A stretch of 64,000 nucleotides of DNA from positions 2,480,001 to 2,544,000 of the forward strand of contig CADCSX010000001.1 in the NCBI GenBank assembly GCA_902805475.1. Reading direction: 5' to 3'. Positions 22,701 through 35,252 of this stretch are shown here, in pieces; position 1 is the stretch's first letter; the number at the start of each line of letters is the position of its first letter. Position numbers and translations under genes: made by a program. The notes under the pieces were generated by a model that was not told the origin of the DNA, ran no database searches, and saw only the letters and a list, made by a program, of their open reading frames with translations. This DNA is from Entonaema liquescens (lineage: Eukaryota; Ascomycota; Sordariomycetes; Xylariales; Xylariaceae).

Positions 22701-25700
22701 CGGATGGTGAGGATTGGCTGACTTGATTCGACACGAAGCAGAAATTGCCGAAAATAAAATGAAATAAAATTGGCTCCCACGAAATGGGACCATTCTACGT
22801 CAACTCTCGACGAGTCACGCGACGACAATGGCCCGTGGTGCGGTCTCATTAGTCACTTTTTGTACCCAACCGCGCCTCTCGCGTCTCGCATTCCGGGACC
22901 ACGATTTCTCTAGGATCGACAATCCTAAGTCCGTCTCTAATACGTCCGTACCATCATCCGGCATCCCGACTGCAAGTACTGCGCACAGTTCACGAGTTCG
23001 TAGTTGTGTCACACCACCTTCAATCCTGTCGAGGACCGGTTGAGAAGTACTTAGGGTTGGATAGAAGAAGCATCGCGTTGATCTCGATCACTCCTTTTTG
23101 TTTTTTTTTCGACCGGGCGAGGCCCTTTTTCCTTTTCGGATACGGGAAGCACATGTGTTCATGGACACGTTTCGAATTTGCTGAGATCGACGCCTTTTCG
23201 TTGACCGGTCGTGTTGTAACAGGGTAACGGGTATCGATTTCCTACCGTCTCCTCATTGTGCGTTTTCGTTGGCTTTGCGTCGTGGCCCCCGACAAGGAGA
23301 GATAGCAATCCTTGGCTTGTATATGGATTGCAGGTGCGTGTTTAACAGCTAACAGGGCGTCGAGGTTACCGCTGCCCTCGCCTATGCAGTAGGTAGTGGG
23401 CAGCTAGACAGATGGGAAACTCTGCATCCCGACAGGTTACAGTGATTAACCCCGTGCATGAAGAGCAGCACGTCCTCTGCAGCAAAGCTAGCAGCCCTGT
23501 ACCGGTGACTGTCACAGCGTCCAAAGCCCCATGCAGCCAGGCCTTGCAGAAAAGTACCCATACCCATACCCACTTCCTTGGCCCTGGCCCCAGCCAGCCT
23601 TGACCCCATACCTCAGATCTAAAGGGCGGATGCAAGCACATGCCTAGCAGAGATGTTGGAGGCGTGCTTGGCTTCCATTGCAACCAGGTACCTGCTAGCG
23701 GCGGCACATTACAGTATCCGCGGAGGCGTCCGGCGTCGCCACAACTGCCACACCGGTGCTGAGCTGTACTTACGGCTCCATCTTGTACCATGCTTGTACC
23801 TTTTTGCGTGCGCTAGGCCAAGGCGTAGCTATCCGAGAACACGGCGTTCAAAGCATCGGGAATCGGGGGTGCCATAGGCGTCGCGTAGTGGCCCATCGTA
23901 CGTCGAGAGATCTGAGATTATCAGATAAACACGAGCTACGTACGGCGCTGCAGAAGAGGACAACCCGTATAGCAAAAAGCTAATAGCACGGGGGCTCCGC
24001 ATCCGCATCTGTGTCCGCGACAAAGGCAAACTTACTCTTGCTATCCTTGAGCCCAGCGGAAGGTCGACTAGAACGGTCCTTTTTTTTTTTTCTTCTTTTA
24101 CTAATTCCACTACCCCTCCAAGTTTCCCTCAAGGATTTCTAAATGTTTTTATGAGATATGATAGTGCCCCTTTTTTAGTGCCGAGGCGAATTATTGGTAC
24201 CAAATGAGGTGCCGGCCGTTCATTTCCGCCAGCTCCGATCCAGTAATTGTGCTTTCCGGACGCTATGGGCAATGTTTACTACCGGACGTTCAACCGTCGT
24301 TGGGTGAGCTGACAAAATCCTGACGTGTGTATAACGTGCGTGGGTCGGATATAGTAAGTGATAGATGAGAGTCCAGGCCTTACTCTCTAGTCCTCGTGCT
24401 TGTATGCTTTCTTTTTTGCTGATCATCATTACGATCATTACGGTCCAGACCTTAGAAGCAAATCCCATTCTCAAACCCCGACCGCCTCTTTGAAGGAAGC
24501 GGAGAGCGGGCGTTACCGCAAAGTGTCAATATATGAAATCTCAGACCGACACGATGGCTTTTGTTTTGCACGTTCGTTGGTCAATATGTTTTTTTATAGG
24601 ACAGAAAAAACAAAATGTTCTTATAAAGCCTCTCAAGCCTCTCAAGCCTCGTATGCGGGAAGATGGCTCAGTACGACCACGTGAATCAGTAGTAATGTAA
24701 TACATCAAATGTATGTGACGAGAACCAGGTTTACATGTATTTAGGTGTTAGTGTTAGGTAAGGTACCCTAGGCAATCACCTAAGAGGTTAAGTGAAGTAG
24801 GTACAAGTACCTACACCCAAGGTCCCACGGGGTATTTGTGGCTGGAGATCTTGGCGTCCCGCGGACTGGAACCGATCACCCGGTGAAAGCCGTAGATGCG
24901 GGTTGCGGGTTTTTCGAATTGCTTTCTTTAAACGTCGCACAAAGATACTTTTAACGGTATGTGATATGTAAGTACTCATTATAGATAGTCAATAATGATC
25001 ATCTCGTACCTTCATCTCGTACCTTCATCTCGTACCTATCTAAGGTACTCAACAACAATAGCCGCCTCTTATTTGCATATGCGGCGGAACACTGCATAGT
25101 GTATTGTATATGTGGACTTACTTTGTCTTACAACGGCTACTACTCTGTCTAGGTAGTTACTATTACTACTAATGTACCTTAACTCTCCCGTAGAGTTACA
25201 CTTTTCCTGCATGCTGCTATGCTGTTGTACTGCTGATGTTACTATAATTCCATTCTTTCTCCGCTGTGGATAATATGGGAAATGCGCCATGCCTTTTAGT
25301 GACCCGAGTGGGAATCGGAGTGGCGAACTAGACCGGCCATCAAGCCCACCGCCGGTACGGAGATGTCGAATTCCGCATACACGGACATTACATACCATCC
25401 GGATATATTCTTCTGAAACCACATTACGACGCATCCTGCAAGTCTAAGACGAATCATCACATTCCAGACGAGCTAATAAAAAAATCCCATCTTGAAGCAG
25501 AGTAAGCGAGCATGCGGCATTGCAAGGGGCCAGGCGTAACAAGGAAAAAGCCACATACGTCCTTGCTACGGCGCCATTACATTGCTCTTACATTATATGT
25601 AAGTTATATGTAAGTGTGTACGAGAATAGTCTACCGCAAAGTCTATCGTAGCAACACTAGCAAAAACTTCTCTATAGTATATGTCCTGTTCCGCTGCGAT

Positions 25701-27047
25701 GGGTTGCGGAGGGGTTACAAAACCGCAACTCTCCTCTACCATCATCTTATAAATATACTACTATATGGTTTATACTAGCAGGAGGTTGCATGCACATCGA
25801 CCAAAATGGCCTGGAAAAGCTGCATCTTGAGAAAATCCAAGTCTTAGAGCTGTGACCGTTTCACCTGAACTATTGCACCTTAGGAGGTACCTATATCCGC
25901 TATTCAGGGGCGGCCGCGAGACGAGACGTGGCACACAGGTTACATACATACATATACATACATGTGGGTTCCGCCTCTGATCTCCGATCTTGACGGTCAT
26001 CCGGATGCGAAACCAAGGAGTTGGGAGGGTATCAATGGGAACGGGGGCATGGGGACGGGAGCCATAACCAAACCTACTTTGGTTATTACTAAATAGCTTC
26101 AACCCAAGAAATTTCAACGTGCGCTTTTTATAGACTACTATATAGTTCCGTATGGGGACAGCTATATCGCCTTAGTACCTTATGCTTGTTGGTCTACCAT
26201 CCTGCTCTCATTAATGGCTTGGGAAGGTTCCAAGAGGAAAGGGGAAAGGAGAAAAAGGAAAAAAGAAGAGTCGAGGCCCGGCTCGACAACTACCACCGTA
26301 TCCTTGTTGCCACAGAGATTGATGAATTCAAATCTTATCCTGGTTATCCAAACCCTCTTGACCAATCTTCTTCGCCGCTGTTCCTAGCTTCCGACAGAAT
26401 CAGAGGCGCTATAGCTGCAGCTATTGGCATTGCCCGCGCAGTTCTCTTTTAAATCCCGGTTGGTGCTGCATCCATGGTGCGACCTTGATCTAGGATAGCA
26501 CGTCGTAGTATCGAAAGAAAACGAATGTAAAAAAAAAATTGCTGCCAAGTCAAATGCTGAGATTTAAAGTAGCCAATCCATTTGGCCATTGTGGGGATCC
26601 GAGAGGAGAACGGCCCAGACTGCAACAATATCGAAAAAAAAAAACTTTTTTTCCCTGAAAAGGTTGAATACTCTATATTTATTGTGCTTAGGTTAAAAGG
26701 ATAGTGGTAGTAATGGTAATACAGTCTCAAAACTGACGGACATATCGTATACTTCCAGTAGACAGCTACGTCCCAAAGGATCATGCTTCGTTAAAGGAAT
26801 CGGACACACTCCTCTCAAACCCTAGCATCGCCGATGGATCATTAGGTAGCTCAACCAGAGCTAGAATGAGGAAAACCACAAAATTCATACACACTGATAG
26901 GAAACCATTCACGAACCCCCTTTTTATCCCCGTATTAACCTCTGTATGCCGGAACCCTATTGGTAATTTTCCCAAGTCCAGTCGTTCCCCGTGAGATGCA
27001 GTGCATGAGTACCCGCCCTACTAGGTAGGTATCATGGGCCATATTAT
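19751..27047. other. Long intergenic region, no supported gene
   Basis: Seven kilobases with many short open frames, often on both strands at once, and no recognised protein. Visible structure: GGTAC units at 20946-20965; a TCTCAAGCC 9 bp repeat at about 24626-24650; a 13 bp repeat ATCTCGTACCTTC in three copies at 25001-25037; and scattered TACCTA motifs. A frame of 159 codons at 20168-20647 starts at GTG and has no family resemblance. Confidence 0.45.
25001..25037. repeat. 13 bp tandem repeat
   Basis: Two exact copies of ATCTCGTACCTTC followed by a third that ends in ATC. Simple non-coding minisatellite. Confidence 0.85.
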
Positions 27048-28436
27048 CTAGTTAGTGTACTTACGAAGAGGGAACACGTCGCCAGGCATCGGTTCCAGGT
27101 GCCACGTCTGGTACGTGTCGGCGTCGAATGCATCGTGCCATTCCCGCTTCAGTTCGTCCGGAATGTTCCACCCTAGCTGCGAGCTGCGTAGTCTCATGCG
27201 AACTAAGTGCCGCTTACGCTGGGGAGAGTCGCCATCAACGAATCCTTCGCGTCTGTGGAGAATGGCAAGGTTGTTGATGAAATGCATATCGCCAGCTTGG
27301 GTCTTGATCTCAAGCTGGACGGCTTGGGCAATCGCTTCCACCACGTCAAGAGCCTCGCGCTGGCGCTCATTGAGTTTTGGAAGATGCTCCGGACGCGGAT
27401 GAATGGCATTCCCCAATAGGGGCGTACGGCCAAAATTCATCACTAGTCTTGAGTCGTGGTGGAATAGCAAGGGTCGGCATTGGAAACGCGGACTTGAATC
27501 GGAAATGTCAGTGTTGTCTACGAAGTTGAATATAGAATAAGCTTACAAAGCAAATGGCCAATCCGACTTCGCAAGGGTGCGTATGATGTCGGGACGATGA
27601 GCCGCCAGGATGTTGTAGATGGTATAAGCCGACGCGAGGATGCACTTGCCTCCGGCTGCTGCAGTGCTGCGAGTCAGCCAAGCAACCACGTCGCCTGCCT
27701 CCTCATTGTGAAAGGACTATATCTACTGTAAGCATATGAGGAAAATTCCAATTGTTCAATAGTACTACTTACAATAGCAGAAGTAGAATGGCGATGGTGG
27801 CCCAACTTTAACTCGGAGGAGTTGTCTGCCACGATGTGGACTAAAACGAATGTCAGCTCAACGCAATGCCCAGGTCATGTACTTGTATACTTACCAAGCA
27901 TGTTGCCTTGGTGGTCTTGGCATCCTCGTTGGTCAGCTATGTATGCTTGAATTCCTAACCATACAATGGTCAGGTCTTCAACGGAGTATTCCTCCGGGTT
28001 AATTCCGCGAACAACGCAGAGGCCGCTCCCATTGTGAATATCCTGACTAAGCTCGTCTAACTTGGGACCAAGTGTGGGAAGGGGAAAATTGGCACGGTTG
28101 ACTAGATCGCCATCCAGTTCCAGAGCTAGGGATCCAAGATTAGCGTGTGTAGCACAAAGATAAACTCCAGAGACACTTTAGAGAGGACATACATTTGAAG
28201 TGCTCCTTTGCGGAACGTATCTCCGCAAGGTTCTCGTTGGTCAAGTGATAGAGGAAAGGAAGCTTGTCACTATCGAATTCATTTCCCACCCAGGCAAATG
28301 CCTGACCCAAGGGAGCGGGAAAGCCCTTGGGAAGAGTCGACAATCCCTCGGAGGCAGGGTTAGCATGTAAGGGCTTCTCCGCATGGAGGCATGCATTTCC
28401 CGAAGAGAAAAGAACTGGGCCGTTGTTGGAATCCAT
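27048..28436 (-). CDS. TauD/TfdA-type (clavaminate synthase-like) dioxygenase
   Basis: Predicted non-heme Fe(II)/2-oxoglutarate-dependent oxygenase; substrate unknown. Five exons (28436-28193, 28125-27895, 27840-27773, 27716-27547, 27492-27048) with introns of 67, 54, 56 and 54 nt join in phase to 385 aa. The start at 28436 is the first ATG of the frame. The iron-binding triad is visible as His184-x-Glu186 (SFHNEEAGD) and distal His317 (INNLAILHRREGF), with the family arginines just after it. The segments GLCVVRGINPEEYS, RPLLFHHDSRLVMNFGRTPL and the C-terminal WHLEPMPGDVFPLRKYTN follow the usual fungal TauD order. It stands alone, with no biosynthetic partner nearby, so the sequence does not say which pathway it serves. 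Confidence 0.88.
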
Positions 28437-30624
28437 TTCTATGTCTTGTAGCTTGTTAGTTTCATCCAATAGAAGGCCGTACCACTAACGAACCTATAGT
28501 GGTTGACTTCCAAAGAGACGTTGAGTTGAGTACAATGAAAAGAACAAGATGATTCTATTGGCCCGTTTGAGAGATCTAGTGTTACTCGAACGAGAGATTA
28601 CTTGGATGAGATATGAAAATGACAGAATGGTAAAGGAGAAAGTTGGAAATTCAATGATCTGATCTGACAATCAGGATCTAAGCATTGGGCATTTAAGGTT
28701 ACTGTGAAGGAAGGGAAAGGGGAGCTTGGGACTTCAAAAGCAGAAGATGCCCTTACCTTCTTAATACACATGTATCGTCTCCTCCTGCTAGTTTAAACGA
28801 CTAGTTACATTTGGAAAGTACATCTGTCTGCCCCGTCTTGCATCACATCTTGCATATATAGAATAGGTAGTGAACACGGAAAAGAGCAAGGGGCAGGGGT
28901 ATACCAATATCCTAACCGGCCTGGAATAATCTATACGAACTCTCGATGAAGTTGATCGTTGATCGATGTTTCTTGAGTATGAGGTTGGGGGCGTATCTCC
29001 ATACAACGAGGTAACGACGTGGCGTAGAGTGAATATAAAAGTCCCCGTCCATAGGTTACCCAGGCACCAGACCATATGTGCATGCACGTAAATATATGGA
29101 GGTACCTTCCACTGCAAGGCATCGAGTCCTGCCACGGCATAACCTGTAGGTAGGTTCAATGTGATGTAGAGAGGTAGAGAGGTAGGTACATAGCACAGGT
29201 AACATCGAAGCTACCTAGGTACATATGCCCCTTCGTGCTTTCTATCCTAAATGTTTCTTTTTCTTTTTGCATCGCATGCAACTTGTACATACATGTATGC
29301 ATAGAAGCCACTAAGTGTGTACGGGTGGCTGCACAGAGTATGGACCTCAGACCTGTAACCGGGTAGGTGGAATCTTATGTATGTCTCTGGCATGCGCATG
29401 CCATGGGTGGGAGCCGCAAGGTTATGAGGTACCTGTGCCTATTAATATACGCACCTGCTAAGGTGTCTGTACAAGGGGGAGGGGGGGTGGAATGAGGGTC
29501 GGAGAACAGGGGCTATTCTTAGCTGGGGTAAGATCTGCTTGCCTCACCGATGGTCTTATACGTACTCCTACAGTCTGCAGAGCAGCTTCCGTAACTAATG
29601 TCGCATACATGTAAGCTATGCTATTGCTATTTCCTCGGTGTTGCTTTATGTGACTAGAATCCATGAGGAAAGCGTAATGTATTGCTATAATTGATTAAGT
29701 ACGTACATTCATTGTGTCGATGTCCTCCAAGGAGGAACGTCCGTGGTATGTAGGTAAGTGCTTGGTATAGTACTTATGGCATCGCCATTTGGTCATTTGG
29801 TCATTTGGTTATTTAGGTACCGTTTCAGAAAAGCAACCAGAAGTAGCATCCACGCCAACGAGACTTCGAACTCGAGTGGTTGAGAAGGGTAGCTACCTGC
29901 ATGTAAGTATGTAGGCGGCAACCTCCGATATATGTAATGCTTTTCGACTCGATTCTATACTCACATACACCGACTATCTAAACAGAAGTCGCACCTACCT
30001 AGGTACATTGGGTATCTCCAGACAAGAAATTCCTCGTAAATTGAGTAAGAGGCACCCGGGTCGTTGCAGTATGGCGCTGGAAGATAATGCGGCAGGATAA
30101 TGTTGCAGAATGGTCACACGTAAACTCTACTCTGATGTTAGTTGAAAACTATATCTTAGATACGCTAGCAGTAGGTAAGTTCCTGGAAACTTCCATTGTA
30201 TTATGGCAGTAACATGGAATGGCAGGAGCCTTTATATAAATATGTTAGGAGGTAGGTAAGCCCGCGATTGGGATTTCCTGTTGGCAACTTCGATGTTAGT
30301 CTGGGCAACAGCTTACTCTGTCTTCGTTTCTCCTTTATTGCAAGCGGGTGGGTAAGGGGGAACCTGCATGTAACTGCCTTGGGTAACCTAGGTAGGTAGG
30401 TAGGTAGGTATTTACTGCATCCGATCTCGTACCTTGTGCATGACGCAGAGTAGGTAAGTACCTGCACCGGTGCCTGCAAGTTCTACGAGTAAATTCCACA
30501 TTAATCTTCGCCAATGCTTGATTCTTGGTTCAGATGTTGTCTTGGAACTGGATCTTGCCCAAATCTCTTTTTCTTTCTTTCTTTTGTGCCGAGTTCCCCG
30601 CCATGCGAATCGACTCATGTCGTC
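28437..30624. other. Intergenic, TACCTA-rich
   Basis: No gene is supported. It contains the promoter of the dioxygenase gene and the 3' flank of the zinc-cluster gene. TACCTA/GGTA motifs are dense at 29149-29225 and 29994-30006, with a (GGTA)n run at 30389-30410. Paired ATTTGGTC units lie near 29788-29811. Confidence 0.5.
30389..30410. repeat. (GGTA)n microsatellite
   Basis: Five tandem GGTA tetranucleotides plus a partial, the longest example in the window of a motif that recurs throughout its intergenic DNA. Confidence 0.85.
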
Positions 30625-33371
30625 TCAAATTGTGGGCTGTGGTATCCAGTTCTCCTCGTACATTTGACTTATATAGTAAAAATCATTCTCGTAATCGCCA
30701 CTCTGCCGTAACTTAGCCCAATGCTTCTCTGTAAGTTCAAATAATTAGCAATTCAACACCGTCTTGGCTACTATGCGCAGATAATCCGACACGAGTTTCA
30801 GCAGTATGTGGCTTACTGTATTTTTCGGCCTGCGTCCTTGTGAACTGGACGAGCTTTATCTTTGTCTCATCCATTTCAGCCATGGTCGATAGGTCTTGCT
30901 CCTTGCACTCCAAAGAGAACGGGTATACGCCTGTCTACTGTCAGCACATTTAATCTATCAATGCATATGGATACCCGAATTTCTCACCTTTATTGCAGTA
31001 ATGGAAATACGCCAGCAGAATATTCGCTCCTGTTTGGGAAAAGCACCATCTGTTAGGGTGTCCCGGCTTCAAGATCTAATATTGAAGAGCCAGGCTCGTT
31101 CAACAGGACGCTAGGGCTTACCCGTTTGATACTCTCTCACCATCTCTTCTCTCGCAAATCGGCTCTGCAACTTAAAAAGTGAGCGCAATGTCCTCGTGGT
31201 CGTCTAGCAGTCATTCGAAACACACCTTGATGCCATGCTTTCGTGCATATCCGGCGTCGTGTTGGCAAAGGAGAGCCACGTTGTGGAGTAGAATAAAGGT
31301 GATCAAATATGTCGTGAACCAAGTGTTCTTCTTGTTAGCCTGTGTCATAGCTTGTAAGTGTTCCAACATTTCCCGCCGAAGACTGGACTGTATTTGATGG
31401 ATAAGAACAAGCTCGATCTGCGCGCCCATCACGGGCGGGAGGGGAATACATCCTCGAAGTGGACTCGTCTCATCCATGATATCTTTAGACATCCCCAACG
31501 TCTCGTCGCCAACAATGATAGTCGACTTTGTGGTCAAGCGGATAGCCATCCACAATTGCAATGCCTTTTTTAGAAGCGCACTCTCCTTGGGGTCAGTGCT
31601 CTGGTCCCTCGAAGCTCTGATCGCAGCGCCATACGTTGCGAGTAAAAACTTCTCTTTGCCAACGACCTTCTTGCAGCATTCGGGCAGCCCTAGCTTGATA
31701 TAATTGGTATAGGTGTTCTTTGCTTCCTCGAGATTCACGATGGCATACGGAGGGATTTTGACTCTTCTCCTATTTCCCTCGTGAACCCAACTCCGCTCGA
31801 GCCTGTCACCCTCCTGCGGAATAAACTGGCGTACTCGAAGCTCAATTGCCTGTTCAGTGTACCCTTCAGTGACCTTGACAATTCTCGTTTCTGACGATGC
31901 CCACTGTGAGATGTCGTCCGGGATTCCCTCAATCCACCTTCGAGTCCATTCGTACCCCTTCACGTTTCCTGGTTTGAACAATTTCACGTCGGTGATCTTA
32001 TATCGAAGACAAGGCATCCGCCAAATCTTCGTATTGTTTATTTTCAGGCATGTCAAGCACGTGCCAAGCTTATCTGTAGGGTTAATCTCACACTAGAGCC
32101 ATGAATTAGCTGACCAAACTCGAGGCGCTACCTAGGAATCAGATAATAAAACGACAGTAAAGTTTCTTACGCGAATCCGCTGCATCCGGCACCGAATACA
32201 AGAGCCAATCCGCCTCGTCTCAGCCGTCTTTTCTCGTTGATCGTTTGTTTTGAATGGGCCTCTCCTTGCAGCAGGAGGTCGTTGGTTTTGATGTACGATG
32301 TCCAATTCATGGGGTTTGCTATCAGTCCGTGGTCTATCTACTTCCCGGGGTGAGATGTTCTCAGTAATACTATTATGTGCTAGTAATGCCGGGCTATATG
32401 ATTGAGTTTCCATGGTGTTATTTGCCATGGAACTTGATATGTCATGGTGAAAATCTGATTGATTGAAATACGGCTGACTTGGCACAGCCTCAGGATAGAC
32501 CATGCCTTCACCACTAGTAGAAGGCTGTATAGTCATAGGTCGATTTGGCTGCAGAATAGGATAGTTGGGCATCATTGGTGGGGCTGTGGAAGGGGCATTA
32601 GATACAAACACATTTGGCTGATCTGGTGACAGAGTGCTTGGCGCTGAGCCGGGAGACGATGGCCTGTCGTCAAAATACTGCCGTCCTGGAGCATAATCGT
32701 AGGACGAGCTGGCTGGGATTGAGCCATACACTAAACCATATTTAGTATGCTGGTGTGAACACGAACTAGAGTAGGACGCAAACCTTGGGGCTCGCAGGTG
32801 GTGCATGGCGGGCAGACTGAGAAGTTAGTAAAGTACTGCGTAAGGCGAGAACGTTCTAAGCCTAGAGAGAATGCACTGTTGGATAAGTCAGGGGCATGGT
32901 AACGCTCAGAACCATCTTGCGCGGATGGCGTAGGCGGCGAGGACTTCTCCTGAGGGGACGCTGGTGTCATATCTGCACTGAGACGTGGTCTTTTGGCTGG
33001 AATGGGATATGAGACGGAGGAGAGCGGATACTGCTGAGGATGAGAAGCTCTATTATAGAGGCCCAGCAATTGAGGGACGGGACAATTTAAGATAGATGCC
33101 GCCTGCTCGAGTATTTGTAGATCATGAACGGAGAAGTCCTCCGGACGAGATGAAAGGGCAGAAACGGGAAGCGAGTAAGATGAATCCTGGGGTATAGGCA
33201 CCACCGGGGATTCCCCTTGGCCGTAAGGCCGGCGCTTTCTGATATTAGGATTATTCTATATGCAAGTCAACAGACTGCACGCTGGGGATACAGACACGGG
33301 ACAAGGTATGGGCTACTTGGCTATTCTAGAGGCGAACTGGGGTAAGGGGTATAGTAAGAAAATCTTACCAT
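30625..33371 (-). CDS. Zn2Cys6-type regulator with internal zinc cluster, eight coding exons
   Basis: Exons 33371-33369, 33255-32784, 32730-32171, 32092-31226, 31164-31122, 31029-30988, 30930-30817 and 30728-30625 join in phase to 734 aa, with stop at 30627-30625. The cluster is central: Cys336, 339, 346, 357, 360 and probably 373 (GSCIRCRMQRIRC, GTCLTC, PCLRYK); intron 3 falls exactly between RIR and Cys346. The N-terminal half is Pro/Ser-rich and disordered-looking. After the cluster come KITDVKLFKPGNVKGYEWTR and a long helical region. The short last exons encode FAREEMVREYQTGANILLAYFHYC, then PFSLEC...AEMDETKIKLVQFT and a tail ending WIPQPTI. This order matches a fungus-specific family of Zn2Cys6 proteins known to me only as predicted regulators. 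The weakest point is exon 1, which would contribute only the start codon. Confidence 0.82.
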
Positions 33372-33782
33372 TGTACGTTCGATGAGCGGACGTATGGCGT
33401 ATGAGGACTGAGGTGTGTTAGACAAGAGGCTAGTTAGCACCACAAAACAGGGTGTGTGCTGTGTGTGCTAGGGCGTCGGGTCCTTTGCTGTGCGCACATA
33501 CGAGAGCAGTCAAAAGCTGCGACTATCCTTTTTTTGCGCCTCACCGGGGCGTCAGACGGACAGTGGGGTTTTGTTGAGACGGCGTACGTCAAGGTCTCAC
33601 GGGCGTCATTGCCGCTAATGAGACTGCTAGGATCATCAGAAAGCTAATGCGACCGTGTTTCGGTGTCGCGTTGTATTATGTTATGTTTATGCTGTGCTGT
33701 GTTGTGTCGTGCTGTGTGTTGTGTGTTGTGCTGTGTTGTGCTTGTGCTGGCTGGCGTTTGGTGCCGTTGCTGGCGCTGTACA

Positions 33783-33822
33783 ATGCTAGTATATGCTAGT
33801 ATATGCTAGTATGTGCTTAGTA
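33783..33822. repeat. 10 bp tandem repeat
   Basis: Four near-exact copies of ATGCTAGTAT, about 410 bp upstream of the predicted zinc-cluster gene start and next to a TG-rich tract. Confidence 0.8.
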
Positions 33823-35213
33823 TGTTGGTATACGAAGACAAGCCGCCCTGCGTCAAGACGCCCTAGACACCTATCAAGGTAATTAGAGATAGGAGAGAGG
33901 GGCCGGAATTAGTGAATGAGCAGCCAGCAGGTGGAGAGCTAGGAAAGAATGGAGGAAGCCCGACGGGAAGATGGAGAGCAGAAGAGAACGGCAGTATGCT
34001 GCCGCCCCGACCTGATTTGAGCCGGACGGGAGAGATGATGATTGGAAGGGTTGAGGAGACGGCACTGGTCAAGAAAACAACTCGGTGAAGAAAGATCCAG
34101 GGCGGCCGTTAAGCCGGCGGCTTCACCGGTTTAAAGAGGGGGGAAATTAATCAGACTTGGGCCTTGTGCGACCGTTCGACTTTTGCGAGTGGGTGCAAAT
34201 GAGGCAATCCGGATCCGTGCTGATCAAGGGGGAGGGACTTGGGATGGACTGGTTTTGGTCAGGTTTGATAGGGTTTGATAGGGCGAAAGGGGGACCTCGG
34301 GATGTTATGTAGGGATAAACAGGGATAACACGGATAAGACCGCAGCTATGTCTGGTTTAGTTATTAGCATGATGCAGTATTGGAGCGTATTATAATTGGT
34401 AAAATTGGTAATGTAGCAGTTAATGTAGCACTTAAGCCATAACCTAGCCCGCGCTTAAACAAGCCTCCGAGATTCTGCCTCATTTCCATATCTCAATTTT
34501 ACCTAGGGGGGGTGCTATATAGGTAGGGCTACCTTTACGTCTTACATGGTTTATGTACTGGACCATATCAATGCAGGTAGGTAGATACCCCATCTATGTA
34601 ACGCGCTTAAGTACCTAAGGTACCTAAAGGCAGGTAAGCTTGCAAGGAATATGAGCTTGAGCTTAAGGAACAGCCCTGCGAACTTACAAACTGGGGCAAT
34701 AGAGTTGGGGCCGATTGGGGCTAATTTGACCGAAGTTTGGGGGTGATTTGGGGGTATAAAATTGTATCGATAAGGAAATTCGGATGACCGTGGGATCTGG
34801 TGCTACTCTACTATACTACGCTGAATCAATGTCAGTTTTTCAAGCGTGGGAGACATACTTTAGATGTCATCATGATATGAATCATGATATGACAGCAAAG
34901 CCGCACAATGTATCTTTTTTTTCCTTTTTTTTTTCCTTTTTTTTTTCTCTCTATCACCCTCTCATCCTCACTAAAACCCCTCTTCCGTAAAATCCTCAAT
35001 CTCCAATCTCCAATTTCGTGTAAAATGGGATATTCACTCGTGTAAGGTAAAAATTGATTGAGGTAGAATTGATTGAACAAAATCATCCGCGTGTTCAACT
35101 CTCCAACCCAATCGAAGCCCAAGGAGGCTGAGAATAATATGTCAGGGTAGCTTCGCTTAGATGCGTTATGTGAGTAAGTACATACCCCATACGCCCCATA
35201 TACCCTTCCTCCC

Positions 35214-35252
35214 CATATGGAGAGAGCATATGGAGAGAGCATATGGAGAGAG
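35214..35252. repeat. 13 bp tandem repeat, three perfect copies
   Basis: Three exact head-to-tail copies of CATATGGAGAGAG in non-coding DNA. The lack of divergence suggests a recent expansion. Confidence 0.9.

Noticed and set aside
22828..23043. 71-codon ATG frame and a matching antisense frame in a GC-richer patch
   Set aside because: Both strands are open together, which points to composition; neither product is recognisable.
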